Source of the DNA: Aureispira sp. CCB-E
GTDB lineage: Bacteria > Bacteroidota > Bacteroidia > Chitinophagales > Saprospiraceae
Length of the DNA stretch: 64,000 nucleotides
Direction: 5' to 3'
Assembly: GCF_031326345.1 (NCBI RefSeq)
Contig: NZ_CP133671.1
Location: forward strand, 5,208,001 to 5,272,000
The notes under the pieces are model-generated. The model searched no databases. It worked only from the letters and a program-made list of their open reading frames with translations, and had not been told where the DNA came from. This document shows, piece by piece, positions 1 to 8,724 of the stretch. Position 1 is the stretch's first letter. Every line of letters starts with the position of its first letter. Both the position numbers and the translations under genes were made by a program.

Positions 1-495
1 ACCATTTAGATCTATTTTATTTAAGGTGTCTAGTCCTATTATTTCATAACCAATGTATTCTTTGATTTTTTTATTAAAAAAAGTTATCAGAGGTTTTCTT
101 TTATTTTTCCATCCCACTATTTTATAATCTAGCCAAAATTGGCAATCACATTCTGCTTCTGGAATGGGTTCTAATAATTTATCTGGATTTTCAGGGTCAA
201 AACCAGGATGTATTTGTTCGTAAAATAAATTTAGAGTATCATTTGTTAGTTTAAATTTTCCTTTGAGATTTAGAAAATCAATACTACAATTATCTGCTGC
301 TTGAAGCTTTAGTTCAAGAGTATCCTTCTTTACTTTAGAAAATAGAAGTTTGTTTGAAGGATAAGCTATGTTTTCACAGTTATGTTTGTGAAAATATGCA
401 ATTTGAATTTTTCCTCCAAGTTGTTTTTCTATATTAGAGTTTTGACTGTAAATGTTAGTGGAGTACAAAAAAGCAATAAAAAATATGAGTTTCAT
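1..495 (-). CDS. Secreted hypothetical protein, partial (array 1, cassette 7)
   Basis: The reading frame is open from an ATG at 495 to the window edge, giving 165 residues with the C-terminus missing. Residues 1-17 form a signal peptide (MKLIFFIAFLYSTNIYS), so the product is probably exported or periplasmic. The mature part has several cysteines, including a CDC motif near residue 120. I recognise no family. It is the oldest visible cassette of array 1: it lies downstream of the attC at 526-645 in the array's reading direction, and its ATG is about 30 bp from the cassette start. Its own attC lies outside the window. Confidence 0.7.
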   Translation of the reverse strand, partial: MKLIFFIAFLYSTNIYSQNSNIEKQLGGKIQIAYFHKHNCENIAYPSNKLLFSKVKKDTLELKLQAADNCSIDFLNLKGKFKLTNDTLNLFYEQIHPGFDPENPDKLLEPIPEAECDCQFWLDYKIVGWKNKRKPLITFFNKKIKEYIGYEIIGLDTLNKIDLNG

Positions 496-525
496 GTTTA
501 GTTTTTTCGTTAATGTTGCACAACG

Positions 526-645
526 GCAGTGGATAGACAGTAGCGAAAAGGCAGCGCCGCTTCGCCGAGCTAACCAATATAGCAAAACTCCGGCTTTAGG
601 ATCGTCCCCATAGTCGCTATTGCTCTGTGCACATTGTTAGCTACA
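526..645 (-). other. attC recombination site (cassettes 6/7)
   Basis: Read on the minus strand, an R''-like arm (TGTAGCTAAC, 636-645) and an R'-like arm ending in the core GTT (525-534) bracket an imperfectly palindromic stretch. Inner arms such as CACAGAGCAATAGCGACT and CTGTCTATCCACTG bracket the middle. The R'' arm is the exact complement of the first ten bases of the preceding cassette (GTTAGCTACA at about 1419-1428). That is expected if this cassette once circularised. Confidence 0.75.
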
Positions 646-646
646 G

Positions 647-1396
647 TTATTTTAAGTTTATTCTTCGTCCTTCAAAAGATTCAAATTCAATAGGATCATT
701 ACAAGAATTCACTTTTTCGAAATGTTTTTTTTCTAGTATTTCTAGAATTTGCTTTTTTTCAGCTTCATCATAAAATTCAAAATGAATAATTCCGTATTTA
801 CAGATATAGAATATGGTTTTTGATTTAGGAAAAGTCATGTAAGTTTCTGGAAGACTAGCATTACATCGAATTAACCAAAAGAGATGAGGAATGAATTTTA
901 AAATTTCGTTCTCTTTTAGAATGAAACCTCCATCAAAGTTTTTATTTATTTTTTCTTCCAGGTAATTCATTGCTCTACTGATAGGAGCATAATCATTTTC
1001 TTGAAACCAGCTATTTTTTATAAGCCCCAAAATAAGTATTGATGATTCATTTAAACTTTGTCTGATGATATTTAGAATATCTGCAATGTCATTTAAATAG
1101 TCGATGGTATCTGTTTTAGTCGACTTAAATAATGCTCTACCACAGAAATTTAGTTTAGTTTCTTTTTCAAAGGGGAAGTAATCTTTCTTTTTTATAAATT
1201 CATCGATTGCTTCTTGATTTAGTCTTTGTGCAGCTTCTTTTGTGAGTTTTTCAATCTTATCATTTTCAAAGAGGATTTCTTCTCCCTCTTTATACTGATG
1301 AGATAATTCAGGATTATAAGTTGAGTTTTGCAACTGAATTATAAAGGTTGAAAATGTGGGATTGAGTTTTAGAATTTCTTTTCTGGAGGCAATCAT
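647..1396 (-). CDS. Hypothetical cassette protein (249 aa)
   Basis: This is the only ORF of cassette 6 and it ends just before the attC at 526-645. The 249-residue product is soluble, rich in Lys, Glu, Ile and Asn, with no signal peptide and no transmembrane segment. It contains a helical middle (about residues 95-160) and a C-terminal segment with aromatic strands around residues 175-205. No catalytic motif or known domain is evident. The ATG is 28 bp inside the cassette start, the usual geometry for cassette genes, which supports the start. Function unknown. Confidence 0.75.
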   Translation of the reverse strand: MIASRKEILKLNPTFSTFIIQLQNSTYNPELSHQYKEGEEILFENDKIEKLTKEAAQRLNQEAIDEFIKKKDYFPFEKETKLNFCGRALFKSTKTDTIDYLNDIADILNIIRQSLNESSILILGLIKNSWFQENDYAPISRAMNYLEEKINKNFDGGFILKENEILKFIPHLFWLIRCNASLPETYMTFPKSKTIFYICKYGIIHFEFYDEAEKKQILEILEKKHFEKVNSCNDPIEFESFEGRRINLK

Positions 1397-1499
1397 TTTT
1401 GCGTGATTTTTATTGAATTGTAGCTAACGGTCGCGCTATATGCCGTGCCACGAAATGTGCGCTATGAAGATAAGTAATCTTGAGAGCAAAATCGTAGAT

Positions 1500-2763
1500 A
1501 TTGCATTCTATCTATAAAACCAAATAAAAGAAGCAATATTTAAGCAGCAAATTTTTGAGTATTGATATAAGGCTGCTGCCTATTAATAACCGCATAAACT
1601 CTACCCAAAATTTTGTTTGCGATATTATTCAAAATAAGCATGGGATTCTTTCCTTCACTTTCTTTTTTTAGGTAGTAGTTATTTAATTCTCTATCCGCTC
1701 TTTTAGCATTGAGAGCACCTATTATTAATAGACTTTTTAATTTTTTATCAGCAAAGGGACTTACTTTTGTCCTGCCTTTTATACTCGTTCCAGATTGAAA
1801 TGGGAATGGCGCAACTCCCGCATAACAAGCTAACTTTTTTGCGCTTTTGAACTTTGAAAAACCACGAGTTACTATGATCAAATAAGTAGCAATCTGAGGA
1901 CCAATACCAGGAATACTTTGGACCAACTCATAATCTATCTTAAGTTGACGTTCAGATTTTATAGTGGCTAAGATTGCTTGTTCGATTAACTTCAAGTTCT
2001 TCTCTAAATTATTCAAGATACTCTTGCTTGATTTTGTCAATTCTTTAAGCATTTCCTTTGGCAAAAAAGCCTCTAATTCTTTATTGCTCTTATATTTTTT
2101 TATAGACTTAACAATCTTTTCTCTTTGAGAATGAAGGACTTTTAGTTTTTCTATTGAAGCTGGGTTGTTTTGACTCAAGCTTAACTTCATTCGATTAAAT
2201 AAGGTATATTGGGCAATTCTATAAGCATCTATTTTATCTGACTTTCCTCTACTGAGTCCTTTACTCAAGAACAAATCTAAAGGAGATAATTGACAGTAAT
2301 CAATATCTAGTTCTTCCAATGTACATGCAAGTAAAGAGCTATAGACTCCTGTATTCTCAAAAGCTACTACAAAATCTTTATCTCCTAATTGTTTAACAAT
2401 GTTTAAAAAGAAAGTCTTAGTTTCTCTTGTTTTGTTAGCTATTGTACAAGCTGATATAACAATTTCATTGGATGAATTAAGTGCTAATAAGTCTAAGCTT
2501 AATTTAGATACATCTACACCAATGTAATGGGAATACTTTTTCATAATTTAGATCATTAATTTGATGTTGAATTTCTTTCACGCCTTTAGTAGATCTGCTA
2601 ATCTATTATTCTATTTGAAGCTATTCAACGAAGGGAGAATGTAGAGGACTAATGCAAAATATAAGCCTATTAGCTTTGCTAGTAAGATAGTTCACCTCTA
2701 CTTCTCTTTTTTCTAATTATACGACTTTATTTAGTTCATAGAATTACCTGATACAAAGTAAAG
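1500..2763 (-). mobile_element. IS110-family insertion sequence inside an attC
   Basis: The borders come from comparing the interrupted attC with intact sites of the same array, so they are good to about 5 bp. The element is about 1.26 kb and holds one transposase gene. No inverted repeats or target duplication stand out, which is normal for IS110. IS110/IS1111-type elements that specifically target attC hairpins are known; this one sits in the central stem, which fits that behaviour. Confidence 0.75.
1540..2544 (-). CDS. IS110-family transposase
   Basis: The 334-residue protein has the two-domain layout of IS110 recombinases. The N-terminal DEDD (RuvC-like) domain starts GVDVSKLSLDLLAL, has a conserved acidic residue in VVAFENTG, and has KSDKIDAYRIAQY around residues 103-115. 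The C-terminal Transposase_20 domain contains the helix-hairpin-helix IPGIGPQIA and the serine region ACYAGVAPFPFQSG (about residues 240-253) that is thought to carry the nucleophile. Length is close to the family's 320-400 residues, so it is probably intact. It acts on DNA to move the IS. Confidence 0.93.
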   Translation of the reverse strand: MKKYSHYIGVDVSKLSLDLLALNSSNEIVISACTIANKTRETKTFFLNIVKQLGDKDFVVAFENTGVYSSLLACTLEELDIDYCQLSPLDLFLSKGLSRGKSDKIDAYRIAQYTLFNRMKLSLSQNNPASIEKLKVLHSQREKIVKSIKKYKSNKELEAFLPKEMLKELTKSSKSILNNLEKNLKLIEQAILATIKSERQLKIDYELVQSIPGIGPQIATYLIIVTRGFSKFKSAKKLACYAGVAPFPFQSGTSIKGRTKVSPFADKKLKSLLIIGALNAKRADRELNNYYLKKESEGKNPMLILNNIANKILGRVYAVINRQQPYINTQKFAA

Positions 2764-2897
2764 GCTAGTAGTTTTTTCTTCAAGCACTAGCAAAATCTGC
2801 GATTTTGCGGTTTGAGAGTAAGCCCTACCTTTTTACATCACAAAGTGGTCCCTATTGCCATATGCGTATTGTTATGGACAGTTTTTTTATTTGAGTA

Positions 2898-4052
2898 TTA
2901 ATTGTCTTTTAAGTAATCAACGTAGTTGCTATCTTTCAGATATTCAACGATTATTGCTTTAATGTATGAATATAAGATATAGACAGAATTTAGATATTCA
3001 CTTTCTTCTTTTTTAGCTATAAAATTTCCGTGAGCAATATTTGACCTTTGGCTATAAAAGTTTCCTAAGTGTTTTTGAATTATTGCTAAATCTTGACTTT
3101 TATCATGTTGATAAACTAATATTGCAGTTTTAAGTTTAAATTGCTTACTTATACTATCCTCAACATTGAACCTATTAAAATCGGGATTCCTAGTTAGCAT
3201 GAACTCAATAATGCTGACTAAAAGTAACAATTTCACCTTTATGTCTCTAGTGTCTTCATTGACCATTCTTAATATATCTCCTACAAATAATAACTTGTCC
3301 TTTGGAGATAAGTTTTGGCTAGCTTTTCTTTTCTTTCTGCTTACATTTGCTTTTTCATTAATAGCTAATACAGAATCCAATAACTCAGACTGAATTAATA
3401 GACGATCTTTATTGAGAGGCCAATTTAGCCAACTTGGCTTATACTTTATTTTTCCTTTTCTCATTGAAGCGTATGCAAAAGATACTTTTTCAAGAAATCG
3501 AATAAGCTTATAAGATTCTATTTTATAGAGTATAGTTTGAGGATTTTCCAAAAACAACAAAGATTCACCTATAAATTCGTTTTCAGTAATAGAAATCAGA
3601 GAGAGAGAGTAGCAATATTTTGATAATTCAAAAAATGATTCAATGAAAGAGTTCTCTTTATTACTTTGATCTAAGAGTAAATCAAATAGAATTTCATCAT
3701 CCTCTTGAACCTTTTCAAATAATCCATCATCTTCATAACGAATGATTATCCAAGATTTTGCAATTACATCTAAGGTTTTAGTTTCATAGTTTTCCTTATA
3801 AAAGTTGAAGGCATATTCATGCTCAACATCTCCTTCTAAAGCTTTTCTAAGTTCGCTTATTGAATAAGTTAAAGAGAAAATAGGATTATAATCTTTGCTT
3901 GGTTTATAGTTTTCTAAAGATTTAGCGATAAAATCTGAGATTAATTTAATTTCTTCCTCAGATCTTGGGTTGTCTAAAGTATATCCCAAACTTTGAGAAA
4001 GTAAAATACTATTTTCTAAAGGATAGACATATTTTGTAAGGGCAATAGCCAT
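2898..4052 (-). CDS. HEPN-like (Apea-type) cassette protein, 384 aa
   Basis: This is the only ORF of cassette 5. The C-terminal third is helical and carries the motif RSNIAHGN (about residues 335-342). That is an RX4H signature as in HEPN ribonuclease domains, in the setting typical of Apea-like HEPN proteins (helix, RX4H, helix, YIKAI..YL tail). The N-terminal two thirds is mostly helical and unrecognised. HEPN proteins are often RNases in toxin-antitoxin or abortive-infection systems, so a defence role is possible but is inference from one motif. The ATG is about 110 bp inside the cassette. Confidence 0.65.
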   Translation of the reverse strand: MAIALTKYVYPLENSILLSQSLGYTLDNPRSEEEIKLISDFIAKSLENYKPSKDYNPIFSLTYSISELRKALEGDVEHEYAFNFYKENYETKTLDVIAKSWIIIRYEDDGLFEKVQEDDEILFDLLLDQSNKENSFIESFFELSKYCYSLSLISITENEFIGESLLFLENPQTILYKIESYKLIRFLEKVSFAYASMRKGKIKYKPSWLNWPLNKDRLLIQSELLDSVLAINEKANVSRKKRKASQNLSPKDKLLFVGDILRMVNEDTRDIKVKLLLLVSIIEFMLTRNPDFNRFNVEDSISKQFKLKTAILVYQHDKSQDLAIIQKHLGNFYSQRSNIAHGNFIAKKEESEYLNSVYILYSYIKAIIVEYLKDSNYVDYLKDN

Positions 4053-4156
4053 AATTATATTTTAAGAGTGAAAAATTTATTTAATGTAAAGTCAAGACTA
4101 GTACATTAACTATAATTTATCCTCAATCGTTCTATTGAGTGCGTTTTTTTAGAATT

Positions 4157-4314
4157 GTCCATAACGGTGGCGTATATCATGTGCCGCATGATATGCGCTG
4201 TGTAATATAAGCTTTCCCGAGAGCAAAATCGTAGATTTTGTGGAGCCTCACAAAAGGATGGACTTTAGCTTTAGCCCAAACGGCGGGATAGCGATATACG
4301 CATTGTTGTATTTC
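4157..4314 (-). other. attC recombination site (cassettes 4/5)
   Basis: On the minus strand the R'' arm GAAATACAAC and the R' arm ending CCACCGTTATGGAC bracket inner arms GCGATATACGC/GTATATC, which pair. The central box AGAGCAAAATCGTAGATTTTG is shared with the other long sites of both arrays. The cassette on the other side begins GTTATGGACA, repeated in its own R'' arm at 2871-2880. Confidence 0.8.
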
Positions 4315-4426
4315 TGCCTTTTTTATTTTTATTCTGTTGGACTTGCTAATGCACTAAATATGAACTATTATTGTGTAAGACTAACTTGTTCCCCAAGAGT
4401 TGTAATTTACTAAATTCTTCAAAACG

Positions 4427-5413
4427 ATGAAAACTCACATCTTAACATTATTATACCTTTTAATTAGCTACACTACTATAGCACAATACACAGTAACAAC
4501 AACAATGAATACTTATCAGGATTTAAGTAATCCTATTTCTCTAAATCAGGGAGCAATGTGGACAGATGCAACAACATATCAAATTTTTTTCAACTTTGAT
4601 TTTGATATTTATGGGCAGAACTTTACAGCTCTTAATGTCTACGCTGGAGGTGGTCTGCATTTTCCAGGTTTAGGAAATAAGCAGTTATTTGTTGTTCATT
4701 CTCCTTTTGGAGGCTATTTTCTTACAGATAAGGGGACATCCTCTTCACAGTCTCCAATTGGGTATGAGATTTCTGGGACAGCAGGAAATCAAATTTTAAA
4801 AATTGAATGGAAAAATGCAGGATTTCCTCAAACTGTTCCCAATCCCAATCCAGCTGACTTCATAGACTATCAAATTTGGCTATTTGAAAGCGACAATCAT
4901 ATCGAAATTCGCTTTGGTCCAAATCAATTCAACAGAGAGTCCTTTGGTCAATCGCCAGGAACTCAAACTTTGAGTGTTAAGTTTTTATATGATACTTGTA
5001 ATGATATGCTTGGTCTTCAAGGATCCGCGAATTTACCATCGTATTCGTTTTATAATTCGTGCGTCCCCAATTATACTTTTATAGATGGCTCGCCCAATGC
5101 AGGGATTACATATGTTTTTAATCCAAGTGTAGGAACAGCTGTTACCAAGGTAATTGAAAAAGAAATTAAGGTTTATCCTAATCCTACTTCTAGTGAGATT
5201 TTAATTGAGGATCTCTCTGAATCGTTTGAGCTTAAACATCTTGAAGTCTGCGATATTACTGGTCGAATTTTATTGATGAATGATAATTTTGAACAGAATT
5301 TTGAGCTAATTTCTGTTTCACTAAATGATTTGTTGGATGGGATTTATTTTTTGAAGTTAATAGGCAAAGAAGGAACTATTATCAGTAAGAAAATAATAAA
5401 AGAAGGTAATTAG
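4427..5413 (+). CDS. T9SS-secreted protein with C-terminal sorting domain (antisense in cassette)
   Basis: The 328-residue protein has a signal peptide at residues 1-19 (MKTHILTLLYLLISYTTIA). A beta-rich body with many Gly, Asn and aromatic residues follows. The type IX secretion C-terminal domain covers about residues 245-328: it begins IKVYPNPTSSEILIE, continues through the LEVCDITGRILL strand, and ends in a LLDGIYFLKLIG...KKIIKE tail. The product should be exported through the outer membrane and cleaved or anchored at the surface. The gene is on the plus strand inside cassette 4, opposite to the array direction, so it must carry its own promoter in the ~110 bp between the attC and the ATG. 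Passenger function unknown. Confidence 0.85.
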   Translation: MKTHILTLLYLLISYTTIAQYTVTTTMNTYQDLSNPISLNQGAMWTDATTYQIFFNFDFDIYGQNFTALNVYAGGGLHFPGLGNKQLFVVHSPFGGYFLTDKGTSSSQSPIGYEISGTAGNQILKIEWKNAGFPQTVPNPNPADFIDYQIWLFESDNHIEIRFGPNQFNRESFGQSPGTQTLSVKFLYDTCNDMLGLQGSANLPSYSFYNSCVPNYTFIDGSPNAGITYVFNPSVGTAVTKVIEKEIKVYPNPTSSEILIEDLSESFELKHLEVCDITGRILLMNDNFEQNFELISVSLNDLLDGIYFLKLIGKEGTIISKKIIKEGN

Positions 5414-5460
5414 TTCTTTTGTCGATTAGTTGGAAGCCAAAAAACGTCGAAAATTGGTTG

Positions 5461-5664
5461 AATACAACGTTCAGTGTATATGCCTGTGCTAGAGGCTATG
5501 CGGACTGAAGATAAGCTTTTCCGAGAGCAAAATCGCAGATTTTGGTAGTAATTTAGCTTCAAGCTACTAGCAAAATCTGCGATTTTGCGGCGTCTCACAT
5601 AATACGAGACTTTAGCTTTAGCCCTGCATCTAGCATGGTCATATGTTACACATTGTTGTGCATC
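5461..5664 (-). other. attC recombination site (cassettes 3/4)
   Basis: A long attC of about 204 bp. The R' arm is at 5461-5468 (AATACAAC) and the R'' arm at 5655-5664 (GTTGTGCATC). Inside, GCAAAATCGCAGATTTTG (5527-5544) pairs with the inverted GCAAAATCTGCGATTTTGC near 5570-5588, around a CTAGTAGC-type stem. Outer arms GTATATG and CATATG also pair. The R'' arm is the exact complement of the start of cassette 3 (GATGCACAAC at 6639-6648). Confidence 0.85.
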
Positions 5665-5667
5665 GTT

Positions 5668-6024
5668 TTATTTTTCAAGCCAATTCTGTATTCTTTTAGT
5701 TATCTCATCATTTATTTCTTTTTCAACTGTTTCTTTACTTAATTCATTTCCTTGACCTTCTTGATAATGAATCGTAAAAAAATCAGATTCTGAATCGTAG
5801 GTTATATAAATCATAGGAGTATATAATCTATCATTAAAATCTTTAGCTTTACAAATTCCTAAAGAATCATGTGAAAAACTTGGGTAATATTTATCCCAAA
5901 ATTGGTTTTCTTTGATTTGATACATATAATCTATTAGAGGCTTTAGCTCATAGTCAAATTCTTCACAAATTTCTTCGAACCAGGAAATTGCTTGAATCCA
6001 TTGTTCTTTTTTTTCTTTATTCAT
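5668..6024 (-). CDS. Hypothetical cassette protein (118 aa)
   Basis: Second gene of cassette 3, ending four bases before the attC. The product is small, acidic and cytosolic. It is rich in aromatics, with a helical N-terminus (QWIQAISWFEEICEEFDYE), a central strand pair around the YITYDSESDFFTIHY region, and a Lys/Glu C-terminal helix. It looks like a compact single domain of the kind common among immunity-type or cassette proteins. I recognise no family. It is 41 bp downstream of the 180-aa gene and probably cotranscribed with it. Confidence 0.65.
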   Translation of the reverse strand: MNKEKKEQWIQAISWFEEICEEFDYELKPLIDYMYQIKENQFWDKYYPSFSHDSLGICKAKDFNDRLYTPMIYITYDSESDFFTIHYQEGQGNELSKETVEKEINDEITKRIQNWLEK

Positions 6025-6065
6025 TAAACCATATTTAAGAATGGTGAAATTTTCAATGATTGAGT

Positions 6066-6608
6066 TTATTTATCATTTTCTAGTTCAACCATGTTGTAAA
6101 TACCTCCTGCGTTATCTATAGGAGTATTACAGACATACTTTTCTGCGTCATCAATTTTTAGCATTTCCCTTTCGAATTTCATCCCACTTTCACCATCAAT
6201 GAAAACTGATAGAATAATGCTGTTATTTTGAGGTATAAATTTAAATTCATAATTGTGTTGATGATTGGGACTAAATTTAAAATGTCTAAAGGATAAATAG
6301 TATTTATTGTCATAGGTTATTAGGTAATCATTTTCACCGTAACTATTTGCTATGCTATTCTTTTTTTCTCCTTCAAAAATTATAGTGTATTTATTTCTAT
6401 TTTTAAATAAGTCTAGATCATTTTCACGATTAATTGTGTTCACACTCACACCAAATTCTATTTTTACTTTTTCCGCTAGTAATGGTTTTTTAGTGATAAT
6501 TTGGACATTATTGTTGTTCCATAATTCAAAGTAATTGGAGTTTAGGTAATAAGTAACTATAAGACTGATTGAGATTAACAATATAGCTGTTATGGTTATT
6601 TTTTTCAT
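6066..6608 (-). CDS. Membrane-anchored hypothetical cassette protein (180 aa)
   Basis: First gene of cassette 3; its ATG is about 35 bp inside the cassette boundary. Residues 3-22 form one N-terminal hydrophobic segment (ITITAILLISISLIVTYYL), a signal anchor or uncleaved signal peptide. A mainly beta extracytoplasmic domain follows, with an NH-rich patch (SPNHQHNYEF). No domain is recognised. With the 118-aa gene it forms a two-gene cassette, less common than one-gene cassettes and suggestive of a functional pair. Confidence 0.65.
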   Translation of the reverse strand: MKKITITAILLISISLIVTYYLNSNYFELWNNNNVQIITKKPLLAEKVKIEFGVSVNTINRENDLDLFKNRNKYTIIFEGEKKNSIANSYGENDYLITYDNKYYLSFRHFKFSPNHQHNYEFKFIPQNNSIILSVFIDGESGMKFEREMLKIDDAEKYVCNTPIDNAGGIYNMVELENDK

Positions 6609-6638
6609 GGGCTAGATAGGTCAAGGTATTGGTTTTAT

Positions 6639-6711
6639 GATGCACAACGTTTAGTGTATGTGGCGTTGCGAGCTTTTGCTCGCAATGAACACATACACTT
6701 TGTTGGCTGCC
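6639..6711 (-). other. Short attC site (cassettes 2/3)
   Basis: This site is only 73 bp, much shorter than its ~200-bp neighbours. The outer arms GATGCACAAC and GTTGGCTGCC mark the R' and R'' boxes. The inner arms AGTGTATGTG and CACATACACT are perfect complements. A central GCGAGC-TTTT-GCTCGC hairpin closes it. The R'' arm is the exact complement of the first ten bases of cassette 2 (GGCAGCCAAC at 8982-8991). Confidence 0.85.
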
Positions 6712-7363
6712 GTGTTCTTTTCTTTTTTCAATTTGTGCCCGAATGGAAGAACTGAATTTTCTTTTTATCAGCAAAACTCAATTCGAAGCACCTCTTTATT
6801 CTTCTTCTAAATTCTCGTAAGTGTGAAATACCAAGACTTCTTTATCTATTATTACTTGTTCGTAGTATTTATATCTTTCGTCCTCTTCTTTGATTTCACC
6901 TTCTTTTATTTCTGCGATGTCTTCAAAGGAATCAATTTCCCAGTTTTCTTCCTCAATTAAACTTTTACTTTTGTGTTTAGCATAATTGAGGTCTTCATTC
7001 ATTATCCAACAATTCACATAAGCTCCTAAAAAATCAGACTCAAATTTTGGTATTGCATGATATTCGAAGATGAATAATTTTTCATTTTCTTTCCAACAGT
7101 ATTGGAGTAGGGTTTTGAATATTTCTTTATCCTTTAATCGTTCAGCAATTTCAAAAACAGTTTCTTCTTCTTTATTTCTTAGGTACAAATCTGGATTGAG
7201 CGTTAATAATGGTCTAGCCCCCTATTAATCCGACAATTTTACAGTTGTTAAACAATAAACGAAATCATCTTCGTAATTTTGCATTAACGAACAACAACCG
7301 AAGGTGATTATTATACCGAAAAGTTGGAGGGAGGTGTTCCGTTTAATCACTTCCCTTTTTTTG

Positions 7364-7397
7364 TCAATCTATCAGGGCATAGAGCCCTTCAGATTGA
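7364..7397. terminator. Stem-loop inside IS3 element
   Basis: TCAATCT at 7364-7370 pairs with AGATTGA at 7391-7397, and GGGC pairs with GCCC within the loop. It lies 45 bp beyond the orfB stop, in the IS's left flank. A T run precedes it on the plus strand, so for plus-strand readthrough it lacks a U tail. On the minus strand it is followed by AAAAAAAGG complement sequence, so it is a plausible but weak terminator. Confidence 0.4.
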
Positions 7398-7441
7398 AGC
7401 GAACAACTTCCCTCATGTTCATAAAACCCGAACCCGAAGGC

Positions 7442-8425
7442 TCACGTAAGTAAAGTTTCTTTGAGTTTATAATAAGGTATCTTTAATTTGAATTGCACCT
7501 TATTTTTAGCTTTTTCAATTCTTTCAATTTGCTCTATTTCCCAAAGTTTCCAAAAATCATGAGGAGACAGATAAGCAATAGAAGCATGTATTCTTGTATT
7601 GTTATATCGCTCATAAAAGAGGGTTAAATCTTGTTCCAAATGCTCTAAAGTCCAAAATGTTTGTCTATTTAGATGCTTAGCCAAAATGCCATGAAAGCTT
7701 TCCACATGACCATTCTCTTGAGGTGTATAAGGATGAGTAAACATCTGATTTAGCCCATTTTCTTCAAAGAATTTTTGAATCATTTTTGCTGAAAATTGAG
7801 GACCATTATCATTTCGAACTTCAATATGTAACTTCCTATTCAATGCATCTGCTGGCTGCAAATAATGCTCTATCACATACTCCCAAGCCTGTTTAACTTG
7901 AGTTTGACGCATGTTATAACCAACCGTAAAATACAAAGCTGCCCTTGTAAAAGTATCTAATATTGTCAAATTATATGCATATCTGCGTTGTTCTTCTACC
8001 CATATTTGTTTTATGTCCATTTCTAATACTTCTAATGGTCTATTGGGTACAACTATGCGATATTTTACATAATTTTTTTGGGCGGAGACTTTCTTAGCTT
8101 GCAAAAGACTATGTTCTTTCATTAGCCGATAGACTTTTTTGTGATTAATCAAATAGCCAGACTGTTGCAAAAAATAACTCATTTTTCGATAACCATAGTT
8201 CATATCTCGTTGTGATAATTGTGTTTTTATCTTTTCAACTACTTCTTGATTATCTACTATATCCCAACTTCCTGCTTTTCGGTACTTTGTTGATTTACTA
8301 GCCCTCTTCCCTTGTTTTCCTTCTTTGGGATTATAATAAAACTGGTCTTTACTTATCTCTGCCAAATCTAATGCCTGATCTCGTAGTAAGCCTAAAGCCA
8401 TGTATTTCCGAACCAATTCTTTCAA
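7442..8425 (-). CDS. IS3-family transposase OrfB (DDE integrase)
   Basis: This 327-residue protein has an HTH_21 domain (about residues 90-145, MNYGYRKMSYFLQQSG). It is followed by an rve integrase core with the catalytic triad: D in LEMDIKQIWV, D in EVRNDNGPQFS, and E in ENGHVESFHG 35 residues after the second D. OrfA ends 11 bp upstream in another frame. The overlap contains A-AAA-AAG (in GCGAAAAAAGCCC, minus strand), a standard -1 slippery site, so the active enzyme is probably an OrfAB fusion. It appears intact. Confidence 0.93.
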   Translation of the reverse strand: MKELVRKYMALGLLRDQALDLAEISKDQFYYNPKEGKQGKRASKSTKYRKAGSWDIVDNQEVVEKIKTQLSQRDMNYGYRKMSYFLQQSGYLINHKKVYRLMKEHSLLQAKKVSAQKNYVKYRIVVPNRPLEVLEMDIKQIWVEEQRRYAYNLTILDTFTRAALYFTVGYNMRQTQVKQAWEYVIEHYLQPADALNRKLHIEVRNDNGPQFSAKMIQKFFEENGLNQMFTHPYTPQENGHVESFHGILAKHLNRQTFWTLEHLEQDLTLFYERYNNTRIHASIAYLSPHDFWKLWEIEQIERIEKAKNKVQFKLKIPYYKLKETLLT

Positions 8426-8436
8426 CTCACTCAGGC

Positions 8437-8724
8437 TTAGGGCTTTTTTCGCAAATCCTTCAACATCCGTATCATTAACTCTTTTTCTGCTACTAGCTCT
8501 TTGAGTTTACGATTTTCATCCTCCAAGCGTTTGAGCTCTTTTGTCCTTGCTTTCGATACTTTTTTGCCAAAATTCTCTTCTCCTTCTGATTCTAGCTTTT
8601 TCTTCCAAGAATAATAGGTTGCTGCATAAACTCCATACTTATCCAATGTTACTTTTACGCCATTTAGAGAGGCTTCCCGCAAAATCTTTAGTTTTTCTTC
8701 TTTTGTGAATCTTCTTTTTTCCAT
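8437..8724 (-). CDS. IS3-family transposase OrfA (HTH_Tnp_1)
   Basis: The 95-residue protein has a helix-turn-helix (FTKEEKLKILREASLNG...YGVYAATYYSWKKKL, residues 6-45), followed by a leucine-zipper coiled coil (KELKRLEDENRKLKELVAEKE) that mediates OrfA multimerisation. It binds the IS termini and supplies the N-terminus of the frameshifted OrfAB transposase. The start ATG at 8724 is about 60 bp inside the IS right end. Confidence 0.92.
   Translation of the reverse strand: MEKRRFTKEEKLKILREASLNGVKVTLDKYGVYAATYYSWKKKLESEGEENFGKKVSKARTKELKRLEDENRKLKELVAEKELMIRMLKDLRKKP

Larger units (their letters stand above)
1420..2880 (-). other. attC site interrupted by an IS110-type element (cassettes 5/6)
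   Basis: The two halves of one attC flank an insertion. The R' half runs from 1420 to 1499 (core in GCTAACGG). The R'' half runs from about 2764 to 2880 (GTTATGGACA). The inner arms match those of the intact sites at 5461-5664 and 43921-44121: GCAAAATCGTAGAT on the left and GCAAAATCTGCGATTTTGC on the right. Joining 1499 to 2764 restores a normal attC of roughly 200 bp. Confidence 0.8.

Noticed and set aside
6526-6774. 82-aa minus-strand frame with a Cys/His motif
   Set aside because: It runs through the whole short attC (6639-6711) and into the next cassette's gene; chance frame.
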